In this document: piece by piece, positions 20,410-29,380 of the stretch
Layout: every line of letters begins with the position of its first letter
Position numbering within the stretch: the first letter of the stretch is position 1
Origin: Gimesia benthica
GTDB taxonomy: Bacteria > Planctomycetota > Planctomycetia > Planctomycetales > Planctomycetaceae
NCBI RefSeq assembly: GCF_009720525.1
Contig: NZ_CP043930.1
Location: forward strand, 6,460,001 to 6,524,000
Reading direction: 5' to 3'
DNA length: 64,000 nt
Notes under the pieces: model-generated
The model's input: only the letters and a program-made list of their open reading frames with translations
Told to the model about the DNA's origin: nothing
Database searches by the model: none
Program-made: the position numbers and the translations under genes

Positions 20410-21381
20410 TTATTTCACCGTATAAGGGATGACCTTGCCGTCGGCGTCCCGTTTACGGGAATCCCAGACACGTGCTCCCTGGGGAAACTTTACCTGGAAC
20501 TCTTCTGCTGGAATGCTTGCTTTGGCATGTAGGACATCGAAAAAATATTTGTAGCTGTTTCGCAGTAAATCTTCATTTCCGTAAAAAGATTTCAGATCGC
20601 AAGTCGTGGGGACCTGCCCCCAGTCTTTATCAATTTTGTATTGAATTTGACTCGAGACCAATAACTTATCTGCATTATGATACTCATATTTCAGCACCGT
20701 ACATTCGTGTGATTTGGGAGCGACCCAGAGACAAGCTGTACCCTCTGAATCTGTTCGTTCCAAAACGGTACAGTCGAGATCCAAAATGGGTTCCGTTTTG
20801 CTTCGGACTGTAAAACCCTCCAGGGTTTCTCCAAGGTCGTGATCTCCTGCCAGGAGTGCCCAGCGGAGCGGAAGTTCTGACAGGGCAGAAAACACATCAC
20901 TTGTCTCAGTTTTTTGGAATATATCGATCGAGGGTGTCCCTTGTGACTGCATCAGTCTGGTCACTGTCAGCCCATTGCTGAAGCAGGAATTATCAAATGA
21001 GACGGTCTCTTTCATGCGGTCAGAAGGAACACGTCCCCATTGGCGGTAACGAATCCTGGGGGAATCAAGCAGTATTGAATACCTGGCATGATAGATCACC
21101 AGTTCTTTTTTGAGACGCTTCATATCTGCTTTAGTCAGAGGAGAATAGGTGCTGGGGGGATTGACGGGTTCTTCTTCTTCAGAAAATAGAAGCAGCTTAC
21201 TGGTCGCTATTTCTAGAGACAGCTCGACCCGTATTGCCTGCAGACGATCGCGGCGCTGTTGCCAGGTCTTGTTGATCTCTTTAATTGTAAGAGGCTGTGT
21301 ATCTGCAGCTTCAGCAGTGGAACTAGCAGCTATACTGAAAACGATTTGGGTCAGAATAAGGAGTGGAAGACAGCGATTCAT
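20410..21381 (-). CDS. secreted protein of unknown function
   Basis: The product is about 323 residues when started at MNRCLPLLILTQIVFSIAA, a good signal peptide ending near AEA; nine further codons upstream are open but add nothing. The mature part is a single beta-rich domain, with a long charged N-terminal helix region (IKEINKTWQQRRDRLQAIRV). The layout resembles planctomycete LolA-like or carboxypeptidase-regulatory-type secreted proteins, as for the gene at 2685-3869. It has no lipobox or membrane anchor. Function is unknown, and its neighbours are IS debris, so context does not help. Confidence 0.65.
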   Translation of the reverse strand: MNRCLPLLILTQIVFSIAASSTAEAADTQPLTIKEINKTWQQRRDRLQAIRVELSLEIATSKLLLFSEEEEPVNPPSTYSPLTKADMKRLKKELVIYHARYSILLDSPRIRYRQWGRVPSDRMKETVSFDNSCFSNGLTVTRLMQSQGTPSIDIFQKTETSDVFSALSELPLRWALLAGDHDLGETLEGFTVRSKTEPILDLDCTVLERTDSEGTACLWVAPKSHECTVLKYEYHNADKLLVSSQIQYKIDKDWGQVPTTCDLKSFYGNEDLLRNSYKYFFDVLHAKASIPAEEFQVKFPQGARVWDSRKRDADGKVIPYTVK

Positions 21382-21704
21382 GCCGGGGCCTTTCTGTTCG
21401 AGTGACAAAGTCCATTTCGTCGATCGAGCCCAATATAGAACATTTTCAGCTGAAAGACCAGAGCGGATTAAACGCCTATGGTAGAGCCAGCCACTCGTGT
21501 CAGAAAACGTTGATTAAAACGTGCATGCTGAAGACCTACCAGAAGGAAATTGTCTTATCGAGCTTGAGTCCACACAAAAACGTGCGAATACCGCGTACAC
21601 GTAGGGTGCAAGCGAAAACGGTCGAATTTTAACACGTACCGTAAATGACGAGTTTCGCGGACAGAATTGAGTGGAACACCTGCCGTAACCGTCTCACGAA
21701 ACTT

Positions 21705-22241
21705 TCAATTACCCACAACTCCCCTTCTTAGTTCGAATCCTATTTGGATATCAGTAAGTCGTGATAAGCCGCGCCAGAGCACCATATTACCCGCGGGTGG
21801 GTCTTTCCCGCGCGCCAGATAACCTCCCAGCTTGGCAACTTCTGTGATGTAATCACTAACCGTTGCTGGGAATGATGGCTTTGTGCTTTTTGCAAGGTGA
21901 TTCAGTATTTGAATTTCGGATTTGGTAAAGGCAACCTCGACCGACAGATTAGGTTCAGTCCGATTGACCATCGTTAACCAGAACACTCTCCAGGCGATAA
22001 TACAGAACACGGCTAACTGGTTGGTCAATCGCTCGGCTGTACGAAGTTTGGATTCTTCAGCTTTACATCCTGACTTCAACACTTTATGAAACGTCTCAAT
22101 TTTCCACCGCTGCGCATACCAATCCAGTTTCTCGATGGCCGACAAAAGGTCGTCTACAGGCAGGTTGGTCAACAGTTTCCACTCGATCGGGCTTCTGTCG
22201 GAGGGAGTTCCGCGTTCATAAGCATGGATGACCGCATAATT
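21705..22241 (-). pseudogene. IS4-family transposase, 3' fragment
   Basis: The frame carries the IS4 C-terminal catalytic region, WYAQRWKIETFHKVLKSGCK (the Y-R-E-K signature, usually Y-(2)-R-(3)-E-(6)-K), followed by ERLTNQLAVFCIIAWRVFW. It ends with GFELRRGVVGN. The N-terminal two thirds, including the first catalytic Asp residues, are absent. At 22242 the frame passes straight into the first 18 codons of an IS66 tnpB, so an IS66 element appears to have inserted into or recombined with this one. Confidence 0.8.
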
Positions 22242-22295
22242 ACGCATATCTGTGGGGACCGTGCAGAAATAAATGCGGGTCGGCAGATTCAGCAT
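22242..22295 (-). pseudogene. tnpB: IS66 TnpB, first 18 codons only
   Basis: MLNLPTRIYFCTVPTDMR is the canonical start of IS66 Orf2 (TnpB). The next residues (NYAVIHAYERG) belong to an IS4 transposase in the same frame, so the rest of tnpB and all of tnpC are missing. It overlaps the 3' end of tnpA by seven bases, the normal IS66 arrangement. Confidence 0.75.
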
Positions 22296-22636
22296 GCGCG
22301 CTGCTCCAGCGCGGCGAGCACGGTTTCGAGCGTGGTCCGATCACAGCCGCTTCCGACGCGAACAGTCGTGCCGTGCGAGAACACGATTTCAATCGGCGTA
22401 GCAGGGAGTTGAATTTCAACGGGCAGGAAGGAAGCTGCAGCGGTGTTCTCGGCATCCCGTTTTTTCAATTCGCGTCGCCAGTAATGGTAAGCTGGTTCGC
22501 TCAGTCCCTCACGCTGGCAGAAGGCACGGATCGAAAGCTCTGATTGCAGCCGGTCTGAAATCGTTGTTCGCCAGAACACTTCACGGTCCGGGTTCCGCCG
22601 CTGGTCGGCACGTTGTGTTGGCTGGGATGCGGGCAT
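22289..22636 (-). CDS. tnpA: IS66-family accessory protein TnpA
   Basis: About 115 residues. It has a helix-turn-helix segment, FCQREGLSEPAYHYWRRELK, followed by a variable linker and the IS66 TnpA C-terminal pattern IEIVFSHGTTVRVGSGCDRTTL. I start at MPASQPTQRADQRRN, since the open upstream codons run into the element end. The ORF is intact, but tnpB and tnpC are gone, so the element cannot transpose alone. Confidence 0.75.
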   Translation of the reverse strand: MPASQPTQRADQRRNPDREVFWRTTISDRLQSELSIRAFCQREGLSEPAYHYWRRELKKRDAENTAAASFLPVEIQLPATPIEIVFSHGTTVRVGSGCDRTTLETVLAALEQRAC

Positions 22637-22919
22637 CGAATTCGCTCCTGAATATGTTGGGGTTGAAGCACATTCAGAATACTGCACACGTCAAGGTGTA
22701 TTTTGTGGGCCGGTTACCACCTGCCTGGGGTCAGTTTCAAAACGGATTGCAATGCTGCGTAAGCGAAAACAATGATATTAAGGCACGTACTGGAGTACGT
22801 TTGAGATTGTGGAGCTGTAGACGTCTGAGATGAGTAAATCAAACGAGACCCAAGTGCCGAATATCCATGCAAATACGGGTCGGCTGAGTTTTTTTTACCC
22901 TACGGGGGCTAGATCAGGT

Positions 22920-23200
22920 GGACCAACGCTGACTGCTGCCGCTGAAGATCAGGTCGTTGTATATCGAACGGGGGCACCCTGGGAGAATGGATATACGGAA
23001 AGCTTCAGCAGTCGTTCCAGCTATGAATTTCTGACAGAGGGAATTTGAAAGCTGAAAGCAGCCCGAAGGCAGACAGGGGCCTGGAAAGAGGACTACTATA
23101 ACGAACAACGCTCCTACGGTTCGTTGTGACCGTTACTCCGGCAAAGTTTGTATCGTTTTCGTCCGGCTCCTCAACTTCATCCAGGATTTCCCCGATGTAC
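22920..23200 (+). pseudogene. IS3-family transposase OrfB remnant
   Basis: The plus strand retains the C-terminal DDE region of an IS3-type OrfB: GAPWENGYTESFSSRSSYEF (catalytic E). An in-frame stop follows at about 23046, then LKAARRQTGAWKEDYYNEQR and, in another frame, TPAKFVS, the usual end. The rest of the element is missing. It is degraded by at least one stop and one frameshift. Confidence 0.7.
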
Positions 23201-23256
23201 TATCAGTCATTGATAAAATCTCTGGCCATATTTGAGACTCGTTACAGCAAGGATTT

Positions 23257-24465
23257 CTACTTCTTACTTTTTTCCTTCAAGCCATCACTTTTCTGTTTGT
23301 GTTGCGACTTCTTCTTTTCTGCTTTGACTGTAAATTGAGATCGTTTGATATCTAATAGCACAAGGGGGCTCTCAGGAGAAAGTTTTAGAAACATCATGGC
23401 GGTTAACTTATACTTATCGGGATCCATAGAGCGGCTGATAATAAGAGCCTCTTCTGCCATAGCCGGTTGCCCTTTATGGATCCTCAACTCAGATCGACTA
23501 AATTGAGTCCAGAGATGCCCAGATATCGAGTTTTCACACGAGAGAGCAAGAAAGGTGGGAATCGACATATCTGCCTTCGAACTTGGAAACTCGGGCCAAT
23601 TGTACTTTGTATTACAGGAGATTTCTTGAATTTCTGACGCCTTAGTGGAAGTACCTGCAACGGGCGTCAGTTTGTTTATCGAGGCTTCTATTGGACCATT
23701 GGCGGTCATCAGAGCGTCCGTCATACCATCCTTGGGTAAGGAGAGATCATCTTTTCCAATCTGATATGCGACGCGCGCCAGCAATTGAAAGGTATATAGA
23801 TCCTTTTCGCTGTTCTCAAGACGCTTTTGATCGAGTTGGGCTTTCTCTTTTTCTGGCTTGATCGAAAATTGTGTTCGCTTGATGTTTAATAGAAAGGGGG
23901 GCCTTTCAGGAGAAAGTTGAGTAAACAGCATTGTGGTGAACATATACTCTCCAGAGGGGGCTGTAAAATTGGAATCACCCATAGATATTTCTGCCTTCGC
24001 CGGTTGTTCTTTTGTGATTCTCAAAACAGGTCGAGCAAATTGAGTCCAGAGATACCCTGTTTTTGAATTTTCACAAGAGATAACGAGGATGACGGGGATA
24101 AACATGTTCGCTTTCGCGATTGGAAATTCAGGAAAATCGAATTTTACTTTACAAGACACGTCCAGAGTTTCTGACACCTTAGCTTTGGTACCCATGGCTG
24201 GTGTTAGTTTGAGTGAGTGCTTTAATTGACCATTGGCGGTCATCAAAGAGTCCGAGATACCATCCTTGGGTAAGGAGAGATCCTCTTTTCCGATCTGGTA
24301 TGCGACTCGCGCCAGCAATTGATATGAATGCAGATCACTTTGACTAATTTCAGTTTGCTTCTGTTTCGGGTTTTCTTCAGCAACGGCTCGCGAAGCCAGA
24401 ACGGTCAAAAACAAAACAGCTACAAATCGGCAGAACCAAAACGATAGAAGATTCTGTTGGATCAC
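23257..24465 (-). CDS. secreted protein with an internal duplication
   Basis: About 402 residues. I start at the GTG preceded by AAGGA at good spacing, because the product then begins with a proper signal peptide (FCRFVAVLFLTVLASRAVA); an upstream TTG extends the frame to 24534. Two halves of about 180 residues are clearly homologous. LLARVAYQIGKEDLSLPKDG in the first half repeats as LLARVAYQIGKDDLSLPKDG in the second, and LWTQFARPVLRI as LWTQFSRSELRI. Each half ends with a strand of the form LNIKRTQFSIK. The C-terminus is lysine rich. I do not recognise the family. The layout suggests a two-domain exported binding protein. Confidence 0.6.
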   Translation of the reverse strand: MIQQNLLSFWFCRFVAVLFLTVLASRAVAEENPKQKQTEISQSDLHSYQLLARVAYQIGKEDLSLPKDGISDSLMTANGQLKHSLKLTPAMGTKAKVSETLDVSCKVKFDFPEFPIAKANMFIPVILVISCENSKTGYLWTQFARPVLRITKEQPAKAEISMGDSNFTAPSGEYMFTTMLFTQLSPERPPFLLNIKRTQFSIKPEKEKAQLDQKRLENSEKDLYTFQLLARVAYQIGKDDLSLPKDGMTDALMTANGPIEASINKLTPVAGTSTKASEIQEISCNTKYNWPEFPSSKADMSIPTFLALSCENSISGHLWTQFSRSELRIHKGQPAMAEEALIISRSMDPDKYKLTAMMFLKLSPESPLVLLDIKRSQFTVKAEKKKSQHKQKSDGLKEKSKK

Positions 24466-24569
24466 TGTATCATTCCTTTGAAGTGAAATTAATACTGAAG
24501 GTAACTTATCTACTTTCTGAGGGGGAATTGTCAATCGAGAAAATAAAAAGTGATAAATAGTCTTAATTT

Positions 24570-26371
24570 CTAAGGGGACGACGAACTAGGAGGTGGCCAC
24601 GAACTCGATGATGACGACGAACTAGGTGGTCGCGATGCACTAGATGATGACGACGAACTGGATGATGACGATGGTGGAGACGAACTAGAAGAAGATGACG
24701 AACTGGACGGTGGAGACGAACTGGATGGTGGAGACGAACTGGACGGTGGAGACGAACTAGATGGTGGAGACGAACTGGACGGTGGAGACGAACTGGATGG
24801 TGGAGACGAACTGGACGGTGGAGACGAACTAGATGGTGGAGACGAACTGGACGGTGGAGACGAACTGGATGGTGGAGACGAACTAGATGGTGGAGACGAA
24901 CTGGACGGTGGAGACGAACTGGACGGTGGAGACGAACTGGACGGTGGAGACGAACTGGACGGTGGAGACGAACTGGACGGTGGAGACGAACTGGACGGTG
25001 GAGACGAACTGGACGGTGGAGACGAACTGGACGGTGGAGACGAACTGGACGGTGGAGACGAACTGGACGGTGGAGACGAACTGGACGGTGGAGACGAACT
25101 AGATGGTGGAGACGAACTGGACGGTGGAGACGAACTGGACGGTGGAGACGAACTGGACGGTGGAGACGAACTGGACGGTGGAGACGAACTGGACGGTGGA
25201 GACGAACTGGACGGTGGAGACGAACTGGACGGTGGAGACGAACTGGATGGTGGAGACGAACTGGATGGTGGAGACGAACTGGATGGTGGAGACGAACTGG
25301 ATGGTGGAGACGAACTGGATGGTGGAGACGAACTGGACGGTGGAGACGAACTAGATGGTGGAGACGAACTGGACGGTGGAGACGAACTAGATGGTGGAGA
25401 CGAACTAGAAGAAGATGACGAACTAGACGGTGGAGACGAACTAGATGGTGGAGACGAACTGGACGGTGGAGACGAACTGGACGGTGGAGACGACGAACTA
25501 GAGGATGACGACGACGAACTAGACGAACTAGAAGAGTTCGATGGCTGAGATGATGAGGAGGAGGAACTTGAAGTTTTCTTTATGCTAAACTGCCAGCTTG
25601 TTTGAACTAGAAGGTGCTTCTTAAAGCAGGCAGGGTTGGTTGAGCCACCATCATTGCGCTGTACATGTATGGTCGCGACTGCATTGTATTCCCCTTCCTT
25701 ACTGACTGGACCTGCTAACAGGAGAAAGGGAGTGTCAGTAGTACCCCCGTAGTTTGTATCGTATTTATGAATGTTGCAGACTCAGGCCCAGTCACTTTCA
25801 ATTCAAAGGTGAATACATACGTTTTGGTACTTGAATTTGACCCAGCAACTTTATACCGACCATCAATCTTTACGGTCACGGGGGGAGGATTTTCCGTACC
25901 ATCGGCAGGGACCGGACCAACACAACCTGTTGCCGGTGCACCTTGACCGCTACAGAAGAAGGCGCTTGGCTGTGTATCATTTGGTGTTCCAATTTTGAAC
26001 TGCCAAATTTTTAGATCCAATGTAGTTTCCGGACCAAATGTACCATCGGCCCGTTTCTTTTGTGAGACCATCGTCGCCGTCGCCTGATAATAACCATCAT
26101 CACTGATGGGCTGACTAGGCTTCGATGTTGTATATGTCTTTGGTACGAATACTTCCTCATAGGTATTGATTGTAATCCGCGAAACTGTTGTGCAGTTCGT
26201 ATTACTATAGACGCTAAGTCTTATGCTTACTTTATAGGTATCTTGCACGCCGTTTTGTGCAGCCGGGACAGTGACACTTCCTTGGGCATTGACATCCACA
26301 CTAGTTCCTGAAGGGAATGATGATCCATTGTCCGGTTTAAAGGTGGTGATTGAACCCGTGATTTCAGCCAT
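24570..26371 (-). pseudogene. Ser/Pro-repeat protein, frameshifted
   Basis: The N-terminal part (MAEITGSITTFKPDNGSSFP onward, about 200 residues) is a beta-rich domain without a classical signal peptide and stops at 25715. In another frame the sequence continues sensibly as DTNYGGTTDTPFLLLAGPVS, KEGEYNAVATIHVQRNDGG and SWQFSIKK. It then enters a Ser-rich stretch and about 44 PPSSSS hexapeptides, ending SSSSP with TAG at 24570-24572. The total span is one base short of a whole number of codons, so a single indel near 25760-25790 would join the parts into about 600 residues. Such a tail would be flexible and possibly glycosylated. It may be a real frameshift, a phase-variable one or a sequencing error. 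Confidence 0.6.
24709..25488. repeat. 18-bp minisatellite, about 44 units
   Basis: The unit is GGTGGAGACGAACTGGAC on the plus strand, repeated head to tail without a break in phase. Variation is limited to GGAC/GGAT and CTGG/CTAG plus one GAAGAT substitution near 25410. On the minus strand each unit encodes PPSSSS in frame with the gene at 24570-26371. The plus-strand ORFs with VETNWT repeats are an antisense by-product. Copy number is likely to vary between strains by slippage. Confidence 0.95.
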
Positions 26372-27117
26372 CTGTCGATTTCCTCATAGGGACTGGTAAA
26401 TCAGCCTCTCGGCCTATTGAAGTTTCGTTTGCTTTACATAAATTGAGGTAAAAGAAATATGGAAACTTATATACCACATTCTGGTTCGAGCATGAAGGAT
26501 ATTTTGTGTTTTTGTTCAAGATATTACTGTTTTTATGTATTCAAGTGTTTTTTTAATTATACATTAGTGGTTTAATATCTCTGATGAAATTGAATGAAGA
26601 TTCCACTTACTAAACTCAAGTCTAATAACTAAACATATCTAATTTTCAAAAGTTTAACGATCATTTTTTCGTCGCCTATAAAACTCTTTGACAGTCTGGT
26701 TTTCAACTCGGTGAGCAATATCAATATTCGATTGACTGTCATCATTTTTTTATATCATGAAAGCGCTTTCAAAATGAATTTCATTTAAGCATGTCCCTAT
26801 TATATCGCGTTCATCTGTTCAATTTTTTAAGAGTAACCGATTTATATGTCTTATCTTTGTCTATATCTACTCCAACCTTTCAGTCCGGTGAACCATAAGT
26901 ATTCAATTGTATTATGTTATCGTGGTATTGAGCTTGCAGATAGCTTTCTGCACATTGATTCTGTTGTTGGTTTTTGTTGGTTCGTGAGTAGCCCCTAAAC
27001 ACTCTGGAATCTTTGGTTGAGCCCAAATACCTTTTCACTTTCCAATACTATTGTATAGTCAACGCTAATAATGATAAGTGCGTCTTGACGTACCCTGCAA
27101 ATATTTGGGAGAGCAAC
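26372..27117. other. AT-rich intergenic region
   Basis: This 750-base stretch is strikingly AT rich and holds no convincing ORF or RNA gene. It separates the minus-strand repeat protein from the plus-strand glycan cluster and must contain at least the promoter of the latter. The frame open from 27013 is the upstream extension of the glycosyltransferase and lacks a ribosome binding site. Confidence 0.5.
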
Positions 27118-28167
27118 ATGATTGAAAGTTTGTGTGTGATTGGCCATCCAAGTCGGTTGGGTGGGGCAGATACAGAGCTGGATCATCAAATCCGTTGTTG
27201 GCTGGCAATGGGGATTAAGGTGCATATGTGCCCTACTTCTCCGTTGGATAGTAATCAGAAATCGATGGGGTTTGAGCAGTTGGGCTGTGTGTATCACGAA
27301 CATTGTGATTGGGCGTCTCTCGAGGGGATGCACTGCATTTCATTTTGCAACGAAGAATTCCTGAAATCTCTACCAGAGATAATAAAATATTCGCGTACCA
27401 CATCATTTGTTAACTGCATGTCGTGGAATTTTGAACTGGAGATTGAACATCAAAAGCAAGGGTTGATTGATTTTCATTTGTATCAAACAGAGCATTCGTA
27501 CGAACAGGTTAGCAAAAAATTAAAAGAGCATGATATCTATCGGCCTTTGTTTTTCAAACCATATTTTCATGCTGATGAGTTCCCCTATATCGATAATCGG
27601 CCGATGGACAAATTCCGATTTGGCCGCATTTCGCGAAATGATAGCGAAAAATTTGGTAGAGAGCAGTTATGGATTTACGAAACAATGACGGCCCCTGTTA
27701 CAAAAGAAGGCCTCATTCTAGGGTGGGGGGCTAATACAGAGCGTAAGTTTGGCACAAGACCAGCGGAGTATATTCAGGCACTTCCCGAGGGGGCATTAAC
27801 GCAGCGGGCATTTTATACTCAATGTGAAGCAATTATTATGACAACAGACACTTTCGAAAATCTTCCCCGCATTGGTTTTGAAGCAATGGCCTCAGGGTCG
27901 ATTTTGATTGTTGACAATCGAGGAGGCTGGAAACTTGAGGTCGAAGATGGTGTGACAGGTTGGCTCTGTAATGACGGGCGTGAATTCGTCTACAAGGCCT
28001 CTCGCTGTGCCTTCGAATTTGAAGAGCGCAACCAAATGCGACTCGCCGCACTAAATAAACTTCAAAACGAATGGGGGCTGCAGCCTGCCATGGACTCTTG
28101 GTCTCAAGTCTTTGAACAATGGGAAACATTGACAAAGAAGAATTCATTAACGGCATTTCCTGCTTAG
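27118..28167 (+). CDS. glycosyltransferase, GT4-like
   Basis: About 349 residues. The N-terminus has the GT-B start MIESLCVIGHPSRLGGADTE, and the C-terminal donor-binding domain shows ENLPRIGFEAMASGSILIVD, the E-x7-E-like GT4 motif, followed by VEDGVTGWLCN. It should transfer a sugar from a nucleotide donor to a surface glycan or a protein. The start at 27118 is backed by GGGAG seven bases upstream; the frame opens earlier at 27013. The next gene follows after 14 bases, so it heads a glycan-modification operon. Confidence 0.75.
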   Translation: MIESLCVIGHPSRLGGADTELDHQIRCWLAMGIKVHMCPTSPLDSNQKSMGFEQLGCVYHEHCDWASLEGMHCISFCNEEFLKSLPEIIKYSRTTSFVNCMSWNFELEIEHQKQGLIDFHLYQTEHSYEQVSKKLKEHDIYRPLFFKPYFHADEFPYIDNRPMDKFRFGRISRNDSEKFGREQLWIYETMTAPVTKEGLILGWGANTERKFGTRPAEYIQALPEGALTQRAFYTQCEAIIMTTDTFENLPRIGFEAMASGSILIVDNRGGWKLEVEDGVTGWLCNDGREFVYKASRCAFEFEERNQMRLAALNKLQNEWGLQPAMDSWSQVFEQWETLTKKNSLTAFPA

Positions 28168-28181
28168 TATTGAGGAGAAAG

Positions 28182-29327
28182 ATGAGTAATTGGACTCAAG
28201 AGATCATTTTGACTCGCTATCGCCAAGAGGCACAACGCGGACGTCCCTACACATGGTTTAACTATCAGCCAATCAACTTGCCGGGTTATGGGGAAACTCT
28301 GTCAAACTGTGGTAGGAATTGTTTTGATCGAAGCGAGGCGATTGCTGCGCATTTACAAGCGGAGTTCGGTGATAAGCGTTTGAAGATCATCGATTGGGGG
28401 TGCAATCTTGGTTTCTTTTGCTTTGAGCTAGCAAAGCTGGGTCACCAAGTGACAGGGATTGACAGCAACCGAGAGAATGTCGAATTATGCCGTTATTTGG
28501 CGAGGACAAATGACTTTCCAGAAACGCCTCAGTTCTTTCATGATAAGTTGTCAGTAGAGACACTCTCCAATTATCACGACTATGATCTTGTTCTTTGCTT
28601 TTCCGTTCTTCACCACTTAGGTAAACAAAAGGTTGAGACGTTGAAGAAGATGGCAGAAACATATCCTCATGCCTATGTTGAAATGGATGGGGCTGGGTAC
28701 GGTTTTAATCTTTTATTTGCATTTTACTGGCAGCTCGAAGAGGTCTTGGAAACAAATGATCGTTATGGCAGCGGTCATCGAACCCGAAAAACATGGTATG
28801 GCTCGAATCGTTGCAATGGGAATGTGTATCGGAACATAAAAGAAAATAATTTGGTCAACTCGCGTGGTGTGTTTAGAGTGAAGCGTGACGGGACAACGTC
28901 AGTAGTGAAGCGAGAATTAAATACTGGCGGCACTCACACTTGGATCCAAACCGACCTGTCGCACGAAAGAGAAATGTATAGAAAGCTCAAAGGGGTTCGG
29001 TTTTTCCCCCAGTTATTGGATAGTGGTACAGAGAAGGGTTTTCAGTGGATTGAGCTGGAATACGTCAAAGAAGATGGCTGTTTTTCAGCCGACGAACTCT
29101 CCCTTTTCTATGCTTATCTTGCAGAGAGCAATCTTTTTATGCTGGATCTTACTACAGATTCCTTCCTTTTCTCTGATGGAAAGTTAAAAGTCATTGACTT
29201 GGAATCCTTATTCCCAGTCGAACATACATTGGAAGATCTCATTCAGGTGCAAACTCGACGCTCGTCACTTTCGCTGGACTCATATGAGAAACAATTACAA
29301 TACTTGTTGAAACGATTGGGTGGATGA
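28182..29327 (+). CDS. SAM methyltransferase with a C-terminal kinase-like domain
   Basis: About 381 residues. Residues about 60-170 form a class I methyltransferase, with motif I IIDWGCNLGFFCFELAKLG, the acidic residue in VTGIDSNRENVEL and YDLVLCFSVLHHLG. From about residue 230 the sequence changes to a small kinase/aminoglycoside phosphotransferase-like pattern: VVKRELNTGG, EREMYRKLKGVRFFPQLLD, WIELEYVKEDG, then FLFSDGKLKVIDLES, resembling the D-x-N/D-F-G region. Such methyltransferase-kinase fusions occur in O-antigen and glycan-capping enzymes. I start at the ATG after GAGGAGAAAG; the earlier in-frame ATG at 28119 lies inside the upstream gene. Confidence 0.7.
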   Translation: MSNWTQEIILTRYRQEAQRGRPYTWFNYQPINLPGYGETLSNCGRNCFDRSEAIAAHLQAEFGDKRLKIIDWGCNLGFFCFELAKLGHQVTGIDSNRENVELCRYLARTNDFPETPQFFHDKLSVETLSNYHDYDLVLCFSVLHHLGKQKVETLKKMAETYPHAYVEMDGAGYGFNLLFAFYWQLEEVLETNDRYGSGHRTRKTWYGSNRCNGNVYRNIKENNLVNSRGVFRVKRDGTTSVVKRELNTGGTHTWIQTDLSHEREMYRKLKGVRFFPQLLDSGTEKGFQWIELEYVKEDGCFSADELSLFYAYLAESNLFMLDLTTDSFLFSDGKLKVIDLESLFPVEHTLEDLIQVQTRRSSLSLDSYEKQLQYLLKRLGG

Positions 29328-29380
29328 CCAAATATTGATGGTCCAAGAATAGCGTGTTTTTTAATTCGCAGAGGATTTAA

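Noticed and set aside
24887..25354. Plus-strand ORFs made of VETNWT repeats
   Set aside because: They are the antisense reading of the 18-bp minisatellite; the minus-strand PPSSSS frame joins a real protein domain and has a natural end.
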